Positions 6,802-14,446 of a stretch of 15,467 bases of DNA are shown in pieces; position 1 is the stretch's first letter; every line of letters begins with the position of its first letter. Both the position numbers and the translations under genes were made by a program. The stretch comes from JAYFRC01 sp034926415 (GTDB lineage Bacteria; Bacillota; Clostridia; Oscillospirales; Oscillospiraceae). The stretch is from assembly GCA_034926415.1 (NCBI GenBank), contig JAYFRC010000023.1, positions 1 through 15,467 on the forward strand. The letters are read 5' to 3'. The notes beneath the pieces are model-generated. The model saw only the letters and a program-made list of their open reading frames with translations, had not been told where the DNA came from and made no database searches.

Positions 6802-9800
6802 ATGAACGTGCTTATAAAGGCGCTGCTTTCGATGAAAGAAATGACGGAGCTGGCTGAAAGCATCGAGGCGGGACGCTGTCCCGCAGCCGTGACAGGCGTC
6901 GGAAGCGTGCACCGCGCGCATATATTCGCGGCGCTGAGAGAAAAGACCGGAAGACCAATAGTTGTGGTCTGCGCCGACGAGCGCGAGTGCGCGCGCGTTT
7001 TGGCCGACCTTGAAAGCCTGACCGGAGAAAAGAGCGTCATGCTGACCGCGAGGGAGCTTCAGCTCCGTTCTGCGGCCGCGGCGTCGCGAGAGTGGGAGAT
7101 GCGGCGCATAGCGGCTCTCGGCGCGCTGGCGTCGGGAAAGGCCGGCATAATAGCCGCGACGCCGGAAGCGCTTATGCAGAAAACGGTGCCGCGCGGTGTC
7201 CTCAAAGCCGCGTCATTCACACTCCGCGTCGGAGGAAAATACAACGTAACGGAGCTTGCCGAACGTCTTGGCAGAGCCGGATATTCAAGATGCGAGCAGG
7301 TGGAGGGCGAGGGACAGTTCGCCATGCGCGGCGGGATACTCGACGTGTTTTCTACGGGTATGGACATGCCCGTGAGATGCGAGTTTTTCGACGACGAGGC
7401 TGATTCGCTCGGCGTATTCGATATATCGTCGCAGAGAAGGGTAAAAAATATAAAGTCGGCACGGATACTTCCCGCGTCCGAGTTCCTTCCCGATTTATGC
7501 GAGGGAGGACGCGAAGCTTTAGCCAAAAAGATGGAGGCGCTTTCGCGCCGGGCGGCGAAAAAAGAGAACGGGGAAAAACTATGTCGCGCGCTCTCCGAGG
7601 ATGCGGAGCGGCTGCTCCAAAACGCCTCTGTACAGGGAAGCGACAGATATTTCTGCGCCGCATATCCCGAAGCCGGAACAGTGGCCGATTATCTGCCGCA
7701 GGACGCGATAGTCTGCGTCGGAGAGAGCTCGCGCGTCGCGGAAAGAGCGAAAAACTGCGCCTCTGAACACCGGGAAGACGCGGAGGCGCTCATATCCGCC
7801 GGAATTCTGGCCGGCGAGTGGGCGCGGCTCATGGAATCGCCGGAGGCGCTGTGGGCGAGGCTTGCGGATTTTGCCGTGTGCATGACGGAGTCGCTGCCTA
7901 CCTCGCGCTGGCCGCTTCGTCCCGCCACGCTGCTCGGCATCACGGCAAAGCAGCTCTCTTCCTACGGCGGAAGTCTCGACGCGGCTGCGGCAGACATACA
8001 GCACTACGTTTCGGCCGACTACCGCGTGTTTATACTCTGCGGGGGCGACCTCCGCGAAAAGAATATGGCGGAAATGCTGACCGAACGCGGGATACCGAAC
8101 GGACTCTCCCGGGACGAAGAGCTGCCGGAGCACGGCCGTGTAGCCGTTATGCGCGGGACGCTCTCAGCGGGAATGGAATATCCGACGATACGCCTCGCGG
8201 TGCTTACCGAGGGGCAGATGCTTGCGCCGGCGAAAAAGAAAGAGCGCCGCGGAAAAAAGAAGACGGACAACAGGCAGAGGATAAGGTCCTACGCCGACCT
8301 GTCGCCGGGCGACCTGGTAGTCCATGCCCACCACGGCGTCGGGCGTTTCGAGGGAATATTCAGGATGCCCGTGGACGGCGTTGAGAAGGATTACATCAAG
8401 ATAGCCTACGCGGGCGGCGACTGTCTATATGTCCCAGCGACGCAGCTCGACCTCGTGTCGAAATACATCGGCGGCGGTGAGGAAGGCAAGGCCAGACTCA
8501 ACCGCCTCGGCGGAACTGACTGGGAGCGCACGAAGACGCGTGCCAGAGCTGTGGCGAAGGATCTGGCGCAGGGGCTGATAAAGCTCTATGCCGAGCGTCA
8601 GCGCCTCGCAGGACACGCCTTCTCCCCAGACTCGCCTTGGCAGAAGGAATTTGAGGAAGCCTTTGAGTACGAGGAGACCGCCGACCAGATGCGCTGTATC
8701 GAGGAAATAAAGGAGGACATGGAAAAGAACATACCCATGGACAGGCTCCTCTGCGGCGACGTTGGCTACGGCAAGACTGAGGTCGCGCTGCGCGCCGTAA
8801 TGAAGTGCGTGCTCGACGGGAAGCAGGCCGCCATACTCGTGCCCACCACCGTGCTTGCCCAGCAGCACTTCGTGACGGCGTCGGGACGTTTCCGCCAGTT
8901 TCCCGTCAACATTGCCCTGCTTTCGCGCTTTCAGAACGCGCGGGAGAGCAAAAAGATACTGTCCGAGCTGAAAAGCGGCTCGATAGATATTCTTATAGGT
9001 ACGCACCGCCTGCTCGGTAAGGGCATCGAGTTTAAGGACCTCGGCTTGCTCATTATCGACGAGGAGCAGCGATTCGGCGTCACGCACAAGGAAAAACTGC
9101 GCGAGATGGCGAAGCAGGTGGACACGCTGACGCTGACCGCGACACCGATACCGAGGACGCTCAATATGGCATTGTCGGGAATACGCAGCATGAGCGTCAT
9201 CGAGATGCCGCCGAGCGACCGCCAGCCCGTTCAGACGTATGTCATCGAGCACGACTGGAGTGTCGTCGGCGACGCGATGCGCCGCGAGATAGCGCGCGGC
9301 GGGCAGGTGTATTATCTGCACAACCGCGTCGAGACCATCGACAGGACGGCGGCCCGAATAAGCGAGATGCTCGGGGAGGACGTCAATGTTGCCGTGGCTC
9401 ACGGCAGGATGGATGAAAAGGAACTTTCCGAGATCATGCGGCGCGTCTCCGAGGGCGAGGCGCAGGTCCTTGTCTGCACCACTATAATAGAAACCGGAAT
9501 AGACATACCTAACGTGAATACCATGATAATTGAGGACGCAGACAATCTCGGCCTCGCCCAACTGCACCAGCTCCGCGGACGCATAGGCCGCTCGTCGCGC
9601 CGCGCCTTTGCCTATCTGACCTACCGCAAGGGCAAAATACTGACCGAGGTCGCGAACAAGCGGCTTACGGCGATACGCGAGTACGTCGAGTTCGGCTCGG
9701 GTTTCAAAATAGCGATGCGCGACCTCGAAATACGCGGGGCCGGGAACCTGCTCGGCCCAGAGCAGTCCGGATATATGATGAGCGTCGGCTACGATATGTA

Positions 9801-10326
9801 TCTTTCGCTGCTTGAGGATGCGGTGCTCGAGGAGCAGGGCGGGAAAAGGGAGATAACGGCGGAGTGCTCCGCCGACCTCGCCGTCTCGGCCAACATACCT
9901 GAGAGATATGTGACGTCGCCGGAACAGAGGATGGATCTGTATCGTCGTATAGCGGCCATACGGACGAGCGACGACGCCGACGACCTGCTCGACGAGCTGA
10001 CCGACCGCTACGGCGACCCGCCGAAAGCGGTATGCGCACTGCTGGATGTAGCCATGCTCCGCGCGGACGCTTCGCGGGGCGGGATAACCGACGTGTCGCA
10101 GAGCGGAAGCGAGATAGTGTTCACGTTTGCCGAGGCCGACCTTGAGGCCATGAGCGAGGCGTGCGCGCTCAGCGGATTCAAGGGACGCCTCCGTTTCCTA
10201 GCGGGCGACAAGCCCAGACTCGCGCTGAGAATGTCAAAGGGGGACGACGCGCTTTCGAGAGCGCTCGAACTCGCGGGATTTTTCGCGGAACGGCAGAGAA
10301 AAAACTCCGCGAAAAAAGAATGTTAA
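6802..10326 (+). CDS. mfd: Transcription-repair coupling factor Mfd
   Basis: Mfd removes RNA polymerase stalled at DNA lesions and recruits UvrA for nucleotide excision repair. The 1174-residue product matches full-length family members (E. coli 1148, B. subtilis 1177). The order of domains is: an N-terminal UvrB-like region (about residues 1-340, including GQFAMRGGILDVFS); the RNA-polymerase-interacting domain beginning near Tyr497 (YADLSPGDLVVHAHHGVGRF); the translocase with Walker A GDVGYGKTE at 652-660, the DEEQ box at 753-756, TLTATPIPRTLNMALSG and the helicase C-lobe ending in QLRGRIGRS; and a C-terminal TRCF domain (PERYVTSPEQRMDLYRRI). I chose the ATG at 6802 because AGGAGG lies nine bases upstream. 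An in-frame ATG at 6739 lies inside a hairpin and lacks a ribosome binding site. Confidence 0.97.
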   Translation: MNVLIKALLSMKEMTELAESIEAGRCPAAVTGVGSVHRAHIFAALREKTGRPIVVVCADERECARVLADLESLTGEKSVMLTARELQLRSAAAASREWEMRRIAALGALASGKAGIIAATPEALMQKTVPRGVLKAASFTLRVGGKYNVTELAERLGRAGYSRCEQVEGEGQFAMRGGILDVFSTGMDMPVRCEFFDDEADSLGVFDISSQRRVKNIKSARILPASEFLPDLCEGGREALAKKMEALSRRAAKKENGEKLCRALSEDAERLLQNASVQGSDRYFCAAYPEAGTVADYLPQDAIVCVGESSRVAERAKNCASEHREDAEALISAGILAGEWARLMESPEALWARLADFAVCMTESLPTSRWPLRPATLLGITAKQLSSYGGSLDAAAADIQHYVSADYRVFILCGGDLREKNMAEMLTERGIPNGLSRDEELPEHGRVAVMRGTLSAGMEYPTIRLAVLTEGQMLAPAKKKERRGKKKTDNRQRIRSYADLSPGDLVVHAHHGVGRFEGIFRMPVDGVEKDYIKIAYAGGDCLYVPATQLDLVSKYIGGGEEGKARLNRLGGTDWERTKTRARAVAKDLAQGLIKLYAERQRLAGHAFSPDSPWQKEFEEAFEYEETADQMRCIEEIKEDMEKNIPMDRLLCGDVGYGKTEVALRAVMKCVLDGKQAAILVPTTVLAQQHFVTASGRFRQFPVNIALLSRFQNARESKKILSELKSGSIDILIGTHRLLGKGIEFKDLGLLIIDEEQRFGVTHKEKLREMAKQVDTLTLTATPIPRTLNMALSGIRSMSVIEMPPSDRQPVQTYVIEHDWSVVGDAMRREIARGGQVYYLHNRVETIDRTAARISEMLGEDVNVAVAHGRMDEKELSEIMRRVSEGEAQVLVCTTIIETGIDIPNVNTMIIEDADNLGLAQLHQLRGRIGRSSRRAFAYLTYRKGKILTEVANKRLTAIREYVEFGSGFKIAMRDLEIRGAGNLLGPEQSGYMMSVGYDMYLSLLEDAVLEEQGGKREITAECSADLAVSANIPERYVTSPEQRMDLYRRIAAIRTSDDADDLLDELTDRYGDPPKAVCALLDVAMLRADASRGGITDVSQSGSEIVFTFAEADLEAMSEACALSGFKGRLRFLAGDKPRLALRMSKGDDALSRALELAGFFAERQRKNSAKKEC

Positions 10327-10329
10327 TTG

Positions 10330-10358
10330 TTGCACAATCATCGGTGCAGTGGTAGTAT
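10330..10358 (+). promoter_or_regulatory. Possible promoter for the SurA-like gene
   Basis: TTGCAC (10330-10335) and TAGTAT (10353-10358) are 17 bases apart in the short mfd-downstream gap, placing a start site about 25 bases before the following gene. The boxes are moderate matches, so the gene may also be read from the mfd transcript. Confidence 0.4.
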
Positions 10359-10388
10359 ACATCTATAACTGTTTGGAGGCATTGCAAT

Positions 10389-11186
10389 ATGAAATTCAAA
10401 CGCAGGGCGGTCGCGCTGATAGTGTGCGCTGCACTTACGGCGGCGGGCTTTTATTGGTGCATCGCCGGCAACACATCGGGCGGAACAATATATACCCGCG
10501 CCGCCGGAGTAAAATCCGCCGCGGCTATAATGACCATATCGGGCACGGACGTACCGGCAACACTCTACCTTTATTGGGTGGCTACCGACTGCGATTATCT
10601 GACGCAGTATTTTGGCGACGATATAGACTGGTCGTCGGAGATATACTCCGGAACCACATATCAGCAGTACGTTCTCGACGACGCGGAGACGACGTGCAAG
10701 TACTGCGTTGCCATCGAGCAGTTGGCACAGCAGTACGGCTGCGCGCTGACCGACGACCAGGAGACGGAGCTCGCCGGCCTGCATGATACTTATGTCGAGT
10801 ACTATGACGGCGAGGAAACATATGAGAAGTATCTCACTTACTACGGCCTTACCGAGGACGATATGCTCTACACCGCCAAAGTGAACTACCTGTTTAATAA
10901 TCTCAGCGACACGCTTATGGCCAAGGGCGGCGAGCTTGAACCCACTGAGGACGCTGTCCGCGAGTGGGCCGAGAACTCGGGTTATTCCTCGGACGATTAC
11001 ACGCTCGATGAGCTGACACAGGCGTATGAGGATTCTTCATCCGGAGCGATGAACGATTTCATTTCCGCTTATATCTCGACCCTCGAGGTTACCCACAGCC
11101 CGGCTTACGACAAGCTGAGCCTTACCGATTTCCTCAAGGCTGCCGACGAAGAGCGCAGTCAGGTCGAAGCCCCAACGGCTGGATAA
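10389..11186 (+). CDS. Exported SurA/PrsA N-terminal-like protein without a visible rotamase domain
   Basis: The 265-residue product starts with a basic tip (MKFKRR) and a hydrophobic stretch at residues 7-26, which is a signal peptide or membrane anchor. There is no clear lipobox, although cysteines occur at 13 and 24. The mature part is acidic, rich in Asp, Glu, Tyr and Thr, and mostly helical-looking. The segment around residues 50-75 (ISGTDVPATLYLYWVATDC) resembles the start of the SurA/PrsA chaperone domain (a short strand then a helix beginning LYW). A parvulin PPIase domain is not visible; the protein ends soon after the helical region. Foldase genes of this kind often follow mfd in Clostridia, which supports the assignment by context. 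A GGAGG site lies nine bases before the ATG. The link to SurA/PrsA is inference from sequence style. Confidence 0.6.
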   Translation: MKFKRRAVALIVCAALTAAGFYWCIAGNTSGGTIYTRAAGVKSAAAIMTISGTDVPATLYLYWVATDCDYLTQYFGDDIDWSSEIYSGTTYQQYVLDDAETTCKYCVAIEQLAQQYGCALTDDQETELAGLHDTYVEYYDGEETYEKYLTYYGLTEDDMLYTAKVNYLFNNLSDTLMAKGGELEPTEDAVREWAENSGYSSDDYTLDELTQAYEDSSSGAMNDFISAYISTLEVTHSPAYDKLSLTDFLKAADEERSQVEAPTAG

Positions 11187-11223
11187 AAAATCTCTCCGGG
11201 ATACATATTTATCAGATTCGTAC

Positions 11224-11255
11224 GGCGCGGCGGGACAATATTGTTCCGCCGCGCC
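11224..11255 (+). terminator. Terminator after the SurA-like gene
   Basis: A 16-bp stem pairs the half beginning GGCGCGGCGG (11224-11239) with the half ending CCGCCGCGCC (11240-11255), with one G-T wobble. The loop closes on AAT/ATT and AAATTTTG follows. The stem is very stable but the T-run is only four, so it is a probable rather than ideal terminator. Confidence 0.7.
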
Positions 11256-11330
11256 AAATTTTGAATAAATCATGAATGTAGATGAAGACGCAGTCAAAAC
11301 TAGTCAAAAAGCCAAAAAAATGTTTATAGG

Positions 11331-11359
11331 TTGTAATCAGCTGAAAGATGTGTTATAAT
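11331..11359 (+). promoter_or_regulatory. Distal thl promoter
   Basis: TTGTAA (11331-11336) and a perfect TATAAT (11354-11359) are spaced by 17 bases, predicting a start near 11366 and a leader of about 115 bases before the thiolase gene. Confidence 0.65.
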
Positions 11360-11416
11360 TTTAACGAACAGGCTGGGAAAATTCTTCAAAACCGCATTTT
11401 AAGGCCTCTAAGAAAG

Positions 11417-11445
11417 TTGACGTTCCTAAGATAGACGAGTATACT
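11417..11445 (+). promoter_or_regulatory. Proximal thl promoter
   Basis: TTGACG (11417-11422) and TATACT (11440-11445) are spaced by 17 bases, each close to consensus. Transcription would start about 30 bases before the thiolase ATG. Together with the distal promoter this gives a tandem pair, consistent with strong expression of the operon. Confidence 0.55.
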
Positions 11446-11481
11446 AAGGGTACAAAATCTTTTGAGGAGGTCATCTCAAAT

Positions 11482-12666
11482 ATGAAAGAAGTCTACATAG
11501 TAAACGGCTGCAGAACAGCCATCGGCAGTTTCGGAGGAAGCCTTAAGAATACCCCCGCTGCTGAAATGGGTGCTATCGTTATCAAGGAAGCTCTTAATCG
11601 CGCGGGCGTCAAGCCCGAGAACGTCGACGAGGTCATGATGGGCTGCATCCTGACCGCCGGACTCGGCCAGAACGTCGCTCGTCAGTGCTCTCTTAAGGCC
11701 GGTGTACCTATCGAAGTTCCCGCTTATACCGTCGGCATGGTCTGCGGTTCAGGCATGAAGGCCGTCATTGAGGCTGCCCGTTCCATCAAGGCCGGCGACG
11801 CCGACATCATTGTCGCAGGCGGAACCGAGAACATGTCCGCGGCTCCCTACAGCATCCCTGCCGCTCGCTGGGGCGCTCGTATGTTTAACAACCAGATTGT
11901 AGATACTATGGTCAACGACGGACTGTGGGACGTTTACAACAACTACCACATGGGCATGACCGCCGAGAACATCTGCGATCAGTGGGGCATTACCCGCGAA
12001 GAGCTCGACGAGTTTGCTTACAACTCTCAGAAGAAGACCGCTGCCGCTCAGGCTTCCGGCCGCTTCAACGACGAGATCGTCGCTGTTCCCGTCAAGGTCA
12101 AGAAGGCCATGGTTGATTTCAAGGCCGACGAGTTCCCGAAGGGTGACGTTTCCCTCGAGAAGATGGCTACCCTGAAGCCTGCGTTCAAGAAGGACGGCGG
12201 CCGCGTTACCGCAGCCAACGCTTCCGGCATCAATGACGGCGCTGCAGCTCTCGTTATCGCTTCCGGCGAAGCGGTCAAGAAGTACGGCCTCAAGCCCATG
12301 GCTAAGCTCATCGGCTACGGCCAGGGCGGCGTTGACCCGAAGATCATGGGCGTAGGACCGGTTCCCGCTTCCCGCAACGCCATGGCTGCTGCCGGCGTGA
12401 CCATTGACGACATGGATCTCGTCGAGGCCAATGAGGCTTTCGCAGCTCAGTCAATTGCTGTTGCACGCGACCTTAAGTTTGACATGAAGAAAGTCAACGT
12501 CAATGGCGGCGCTATTTCTCTGGGACATCCTGTCGGATGCTCCGGCGCACGTATCATTGTCACACTGCTCCACGAGATGCAGAAGCGCCCCGAGGCCAAG
12601 AAGGGTCTTGCCACGCTGTGCATCGGCGGCGGCATGGGCACTGCGGTCATAGTCGAAAAGTGCTGA
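11482..12666 (+). CDS. thl: Acetyl-CoA C-acetyltransferase (biosynthetic thiolase)
   Basis: The enzyme condenses two acetyl-CoA into acetoacetyl-CoA, or splits it in reverse. The 394-residue length is normal for short-chain thiolases. The catalytic residues are all present: nucleophile Cys88 in VGMVCGSGMKA, His349 in ISLGHPVGCSGAR, and Cys380 in CIGGGMGTA. AGGTENMSAAPY and the NEAFAAQ loop are also present. GAGGAGG stands 11 bases before the ATG. The codon set is strongly restricted (lysine nearly always AAG), unlike mfd, which suggests high expression. It heads an operon with the two CoA-transferase subunits. Butyrate or acetoacetate metabolism is the likely role; hbd, crt and bcd are not in the window. 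Confidence 0.96.
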   Translation: MKEVYIVNGCRTAIGSFGGSLKNTPAAEMGAIVIKEALNRAGVKPENVDEVMMGCILTAGLGQNVARQCSLKAGVPIEVPAYTVGMVCGSGMKAVIEAARSIKAGDADIIVAGGTENMSAAPYSIPAARWGARMFNNQIVDTMVNDGLWDVYNNYHMGMTAENICDQWGITREELDEFAYNSQKKTAAAQASGRFNDEIVAVPVKVKKAMVDFKADEFPKGDVSLEKMATLKPAFKKDGGRVTAANASGINDGAAALVIASGEAVKKYGLKPMAKLIGYGQGGVDPKIMGVGPVPASRNAMAAAGVTIDDMDLVEANEAFAAQSIAVARDLKFDMKKVNVNGGAISLGHPVGCSGARIIVTLLHEMQKRPEAKKGLATLCIGGGMGTAVIVEKC

Positions 12667-12688
12667 TAAAGCGCTGATTTAGTATTTC

Positions 12689-12725
12689 AAGCAAAGCCGG
12701 CGCAGAATATGCGCCGGCTCTGCTT
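12689..12725 (+). repeat. Intercistronic hairpin between thl and ctfA
   Basis: AGCAAAGCCGGCGC pairs with GCGCCGGCTCTGCT around an AGAATAT loop, with one mismatch. No T-run follows, and the ctfA ribosome binding site (GGGAGG, 12736-12741) starts about ten bases later. It may protect the upstream thl message or tune the ratio of thiolase to CoA-transferase. Confidence 0.6.
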
Positions 12726-12750
12726 AGAATAAATTGGGAGGTATTCAAAT

Positions 12751-13434
12751 ATGGCCAAAATCATATCCATCGAAGAGGCTGTTGCAAAGATTCCTAATGG
12801 CGCCACCATTATGTTCGGCGGTTTCATGGGATGCGGCAGCGCTCACTCAATCATTGCGGCTCTTGCCAAGAGCGGCAAGAAAGACTTTACCATGATCTGC
12901 AACGATGCTGCGGGCCCGAACCACAACGGTGAGGAGTTCTATGCCACCGCCAAGCTGGTCCACAATCATCAGATCAAGAAGCTCATCGCTACCCACGTCG
13001 GACTCAACCCCGAAGTCGCGCAGCAGATGAACGACGGTTCCCTCGAGGTTTGCCTTATTCCTCAGGGCTCCATGGCTGAGATGATCCGCGCCGGCGGCGC
13101 AGGCCTCGGCGGCGTGCTGACTCCTACCGGCGTCAACACCATCATCGAGCAGAACGAGTTCTGCCTTGAGAAGAAGAACATCAAGGGTAGAGATTATCTT
13201 CTGATGGCTCCTCTGCATGCAGACTTTGCGCTCGTTTCCGCTTACAAGATCGACAAAGCCGGCAATATGTGGTACAAGGGCGACACCCGTAACTTCAATA
13301 CTGTTATGGCTACCGCCGCTGATTGCGTTATCGCTGAAGCTGAGAACATCGTTGAGGTCGGAGAGATCGCCCCTGAAGAAGTTGTCACCTCCGGCGCTTA
13401 TGTCAGTTACATTGTGGATGGAGGTAACAGATAA
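12751..13434 (+). CDS. ctfA: CoA-transferase subunit alpha (AtoD/CtfA type)
   Basis: This is one half of a two-subunit family I CoA-transferase that moves CoA between acetoacetyl-CoA or other short acyl-CoAs and acetate or butyrate. The 227-residue protein shows the glycine-rich GGFMGCG at residues 23-29 and QGSMAEMIRAGGAGLGG from residue 105, followed by LTPTGVNT. This pattern is closer to E. coli AtoD than to the succinyl-CoA:3-ketoacid transferase alpha domain. Further on are ARNFN-like TRNFNTVMATAADCVIAE and the C-terminal EEVVTSGAYVSYIV. The ATG follows GGGAGG. The gene overlaps ctfB by one base. Sequence alone does not decide between acetoacetate, butyrate or other acid specificity. Confidence 0.92.
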   Translation: MAKIISIEEAVAKIPNGATIMFGGFMGCGSAHSIIAALAKSGKKDFTMICNDAAGPNHNGEEFYATAKLVHNHQIKKLIATHVGLNPEVAQQMNDGSLEVCLIPQGSMAEMIRAGGAGLGGVLTPTGVNTIIEQNEFCLEKKNIKGRDYLLMAPLHADFALVSAYKIDKAGNMWYKGDTRNFNTVMATAADCVIAEAENIVEVGEIAPEEVVTSGAYVSYIVDGGNR

Positions 13435-14084
13435 TGGATAATGTCAAGGCTATTATTGCAGCTCGCGTTGCTAAAGAGCTGAAGGACGGCGACGTCGTCA
13501 ATCTGGGCATCGGTCTTCCGACCATGGTTCCCTCTTTCCTGCCTGAGGGTGTTCATGTCATTCTCCAGTCCGAGAACGGCATCATCGGCACCGGTGTGGT
13601 TACCGATGAGAACAAGGATCCTGAGCACGTTGTAGACGCCGGCGGCAATCCTGCTGCTGTCGCTCCCGGCGGAAGCTTCATCGATTCCGCTACTTCTTTC
13701 TCCCTGATCCGCGGCGGACACGTGGACGCTACCGTCCTCGGAGCTCTGCAGGTCGACCAGGAAGGCAACCTGTCCAACTGGATCATCCCCGGTAAGATGG
13801 TTCCCGGCATGGGCGGCGCTATGGATCTCGTTGTCGGCGCAAAGAAGGTCATAGTCGCTATGACCCACACCCAGAAGGGCGCTCCCAAGATTCTGAAGGC
13901 CAACACCCTGCCCTACACCGCTACCAAGTGCGTAACCATCATTATCACTGAGATGGGTGTTATGAAAGTAACCGATAAGGGACTCGAGCTGACTGAGATC
14001 AACCCCGAGTATACTGTCGAGCAGGTCAAGGCTGCTACTGAAGCTGATCTTATCATCAGCACGGATCTCAAGAAGATGCTTTAA
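13434..14084 (+). CDS. ctfB: CoA-transferase subunit beta (AtoA/CtfB type)
   Basis: This subunit carries the catalytic glutamate that forms the glutamyl-CoA thioester. It is Glu47 here, in LQSENGIIGTG. The 216-residue length matches AtoA/CtfB. NLGIGLPTMVP lies near the N-terminus and GGAMDLVVGAKKVIVAMTHT in the middle. The C-terminal VTDKGLELTEINPEYTVEQV is typical. Its ATG overlaps the ctfA stop (TAATG), and its GGAGG ribosome binding site lies inside the ctfA coding region, so translation is probably coupled and yields equal subunits. Codon use matches thl and ctfA. The operon ends at the hairpin at 14110-14145. Confidence 0.93.
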   Translation: MDNVKAIIAARVAKELKDGDVVNLGIGLPTMVPSFLPEGVHVILQSENGIIGTGVVTDENKDPEHVVDAGGNPAAVAPGGSFIDSATSFSLIRGGHVDATVLGALQVDQEGNLSNWIIPGKMVPGMGGAMDLVVGAKKVIVAMTHTQKGAPKILKANTLPYTATKCVTIIITEMGVMKVTDKGLELTEINPEYTVEQVKAATEADLIISTDLKKML

Positions 14085-14109
14085 TTTTCGGACGACCTCC
14101 GAGAAAGCA

Positions 14110-14145
14110 GAGATTCCGCGCCTCCGTCCGGAGACGCGGAATCTC
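14110..14145 (+). terminator. Terminator of the thl-ctfAB operon
   Basis: GAGATTCCGCG (14110-14120) pairs perfectly with CGCGGAATCTC (14135-14145), and an inner CTCC/GGAG extends the stem. ATTTAT follows, a weak T-run. The position 25 bases after the ctfB stop supports the call. Confidence 0.7.
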
Positions 14146-14234
14146 ATTTATACAGCGAAAAATGCTATTGCGAAGACAGAAACCCGACAGAAAAGCCGGA
14201 ACTTCAAAAAGCGCTCGGGGCGACGATTTTCGCC

Positions 14235-14264
14235 TTGACAAGAATGTGCAGTATGAGATATACT
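14235..14264 (+). promoter_or_regulatory. Promoter of the riboswitch-terC unit
   Basis: A perfect TTGACA (14235-14240) and TATACT (14259-14264) are spaced by 18 bases. The predicted start near 14271 falls exactly at the first base of the riboswitch P1 helix, which strengthens both calls. Confidence 0.8.
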
Positions 14265-14272
14265 TATGTTCA

Positions 14273-14361
14273 ATTAAGGGGAGTAGCTTGCAAGTAATAA
14301 GACCAACAGCCGATTTGAAAAAGTCTGGCCTTATTCTCCCATGGGAAAGCAAGACCTTAAT
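14273..14361 (+). ncRNA. yybP-ykoY manganese riboswitch aptamer
   Basis: The two hallmark strands of this aptamer class are present: GGGGAGTAGC at 14278-14287 and AAGCAAGACC at 14347-14356. They are joined by a seven-pair P1 helix, ATTAAGG (14273-14279) with CCTTAAT (14355-14361). Inside, AATAAGACCA (14296-14305) pairs with TGGCCTTATT (14326-14335) with one mismatch, and TCCC-ATG-GGA forms a small hairpin. The class binds Mn2+ and commonly precedes TerC/Alx, YoaB and P-type ATPase genes. The usual CGTCA element in the middle loop is not evident here, so the inner loop is divergent. Confidence 0.85.
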
Positions 14362-14393
14362 GGCCGTGGCAGCGGACATTATGGTCTTTTTTT
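14351..14393 (+). terminator. Riboswitch-controlled terminator (expression platform)
   Basis: AAGACC-T-TAATG (14351-14362) pairs with CATTA-T-GGTCTT (14377-14388) with one T-T mismatch; CCG/CGG extends the stem and seven T follow (14387-14393). The 5' arm reuses the P1 3' strand and the conserved AAGACC of the aptamer. P1 formation and termination are therefore mutually exclusive: Mn2+ binding should stabilise P1 and allow readthrough into terC. Confidence 0.8.
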
Positions 14394-14406
14394 GTTGCCA
14401 TTGATA

Positions 14407-14422
14407 GTCTGAAATTTCAGAC
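14407..14422. repeat. 16-bp perfect palindrome before terC
   Basis: GTCTGAAATTTCAGAC is a perfect palindrome located between the riboswitch terminator and the terC ribosome binding site (AAAAGGA, 14431-14437). It could be an RNA hairpin in readthrough transcripts or a protein-binding operator. Confidence 0.5.
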
Positions 14423-14446
14423 CACGGGTAAAAAGGACGAAAGAAT

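Noticed and set aside
8425..9567. 380-residue open frame opposite the mfd translocase region
   Set aside because: It is antisense to the conserved helicase motifs, with a His/Arg/Leu-rich composition typical of shadow frames and no ribosome binding site.
10389..10470. Lipoprotein signal in the SurA-like protein
   Set aside because: The cysteines at residues 13 and 24 are not preceded by a good lipobox (LIVC and FYWC), so an anchor or ordinary signal peptide is more likely.
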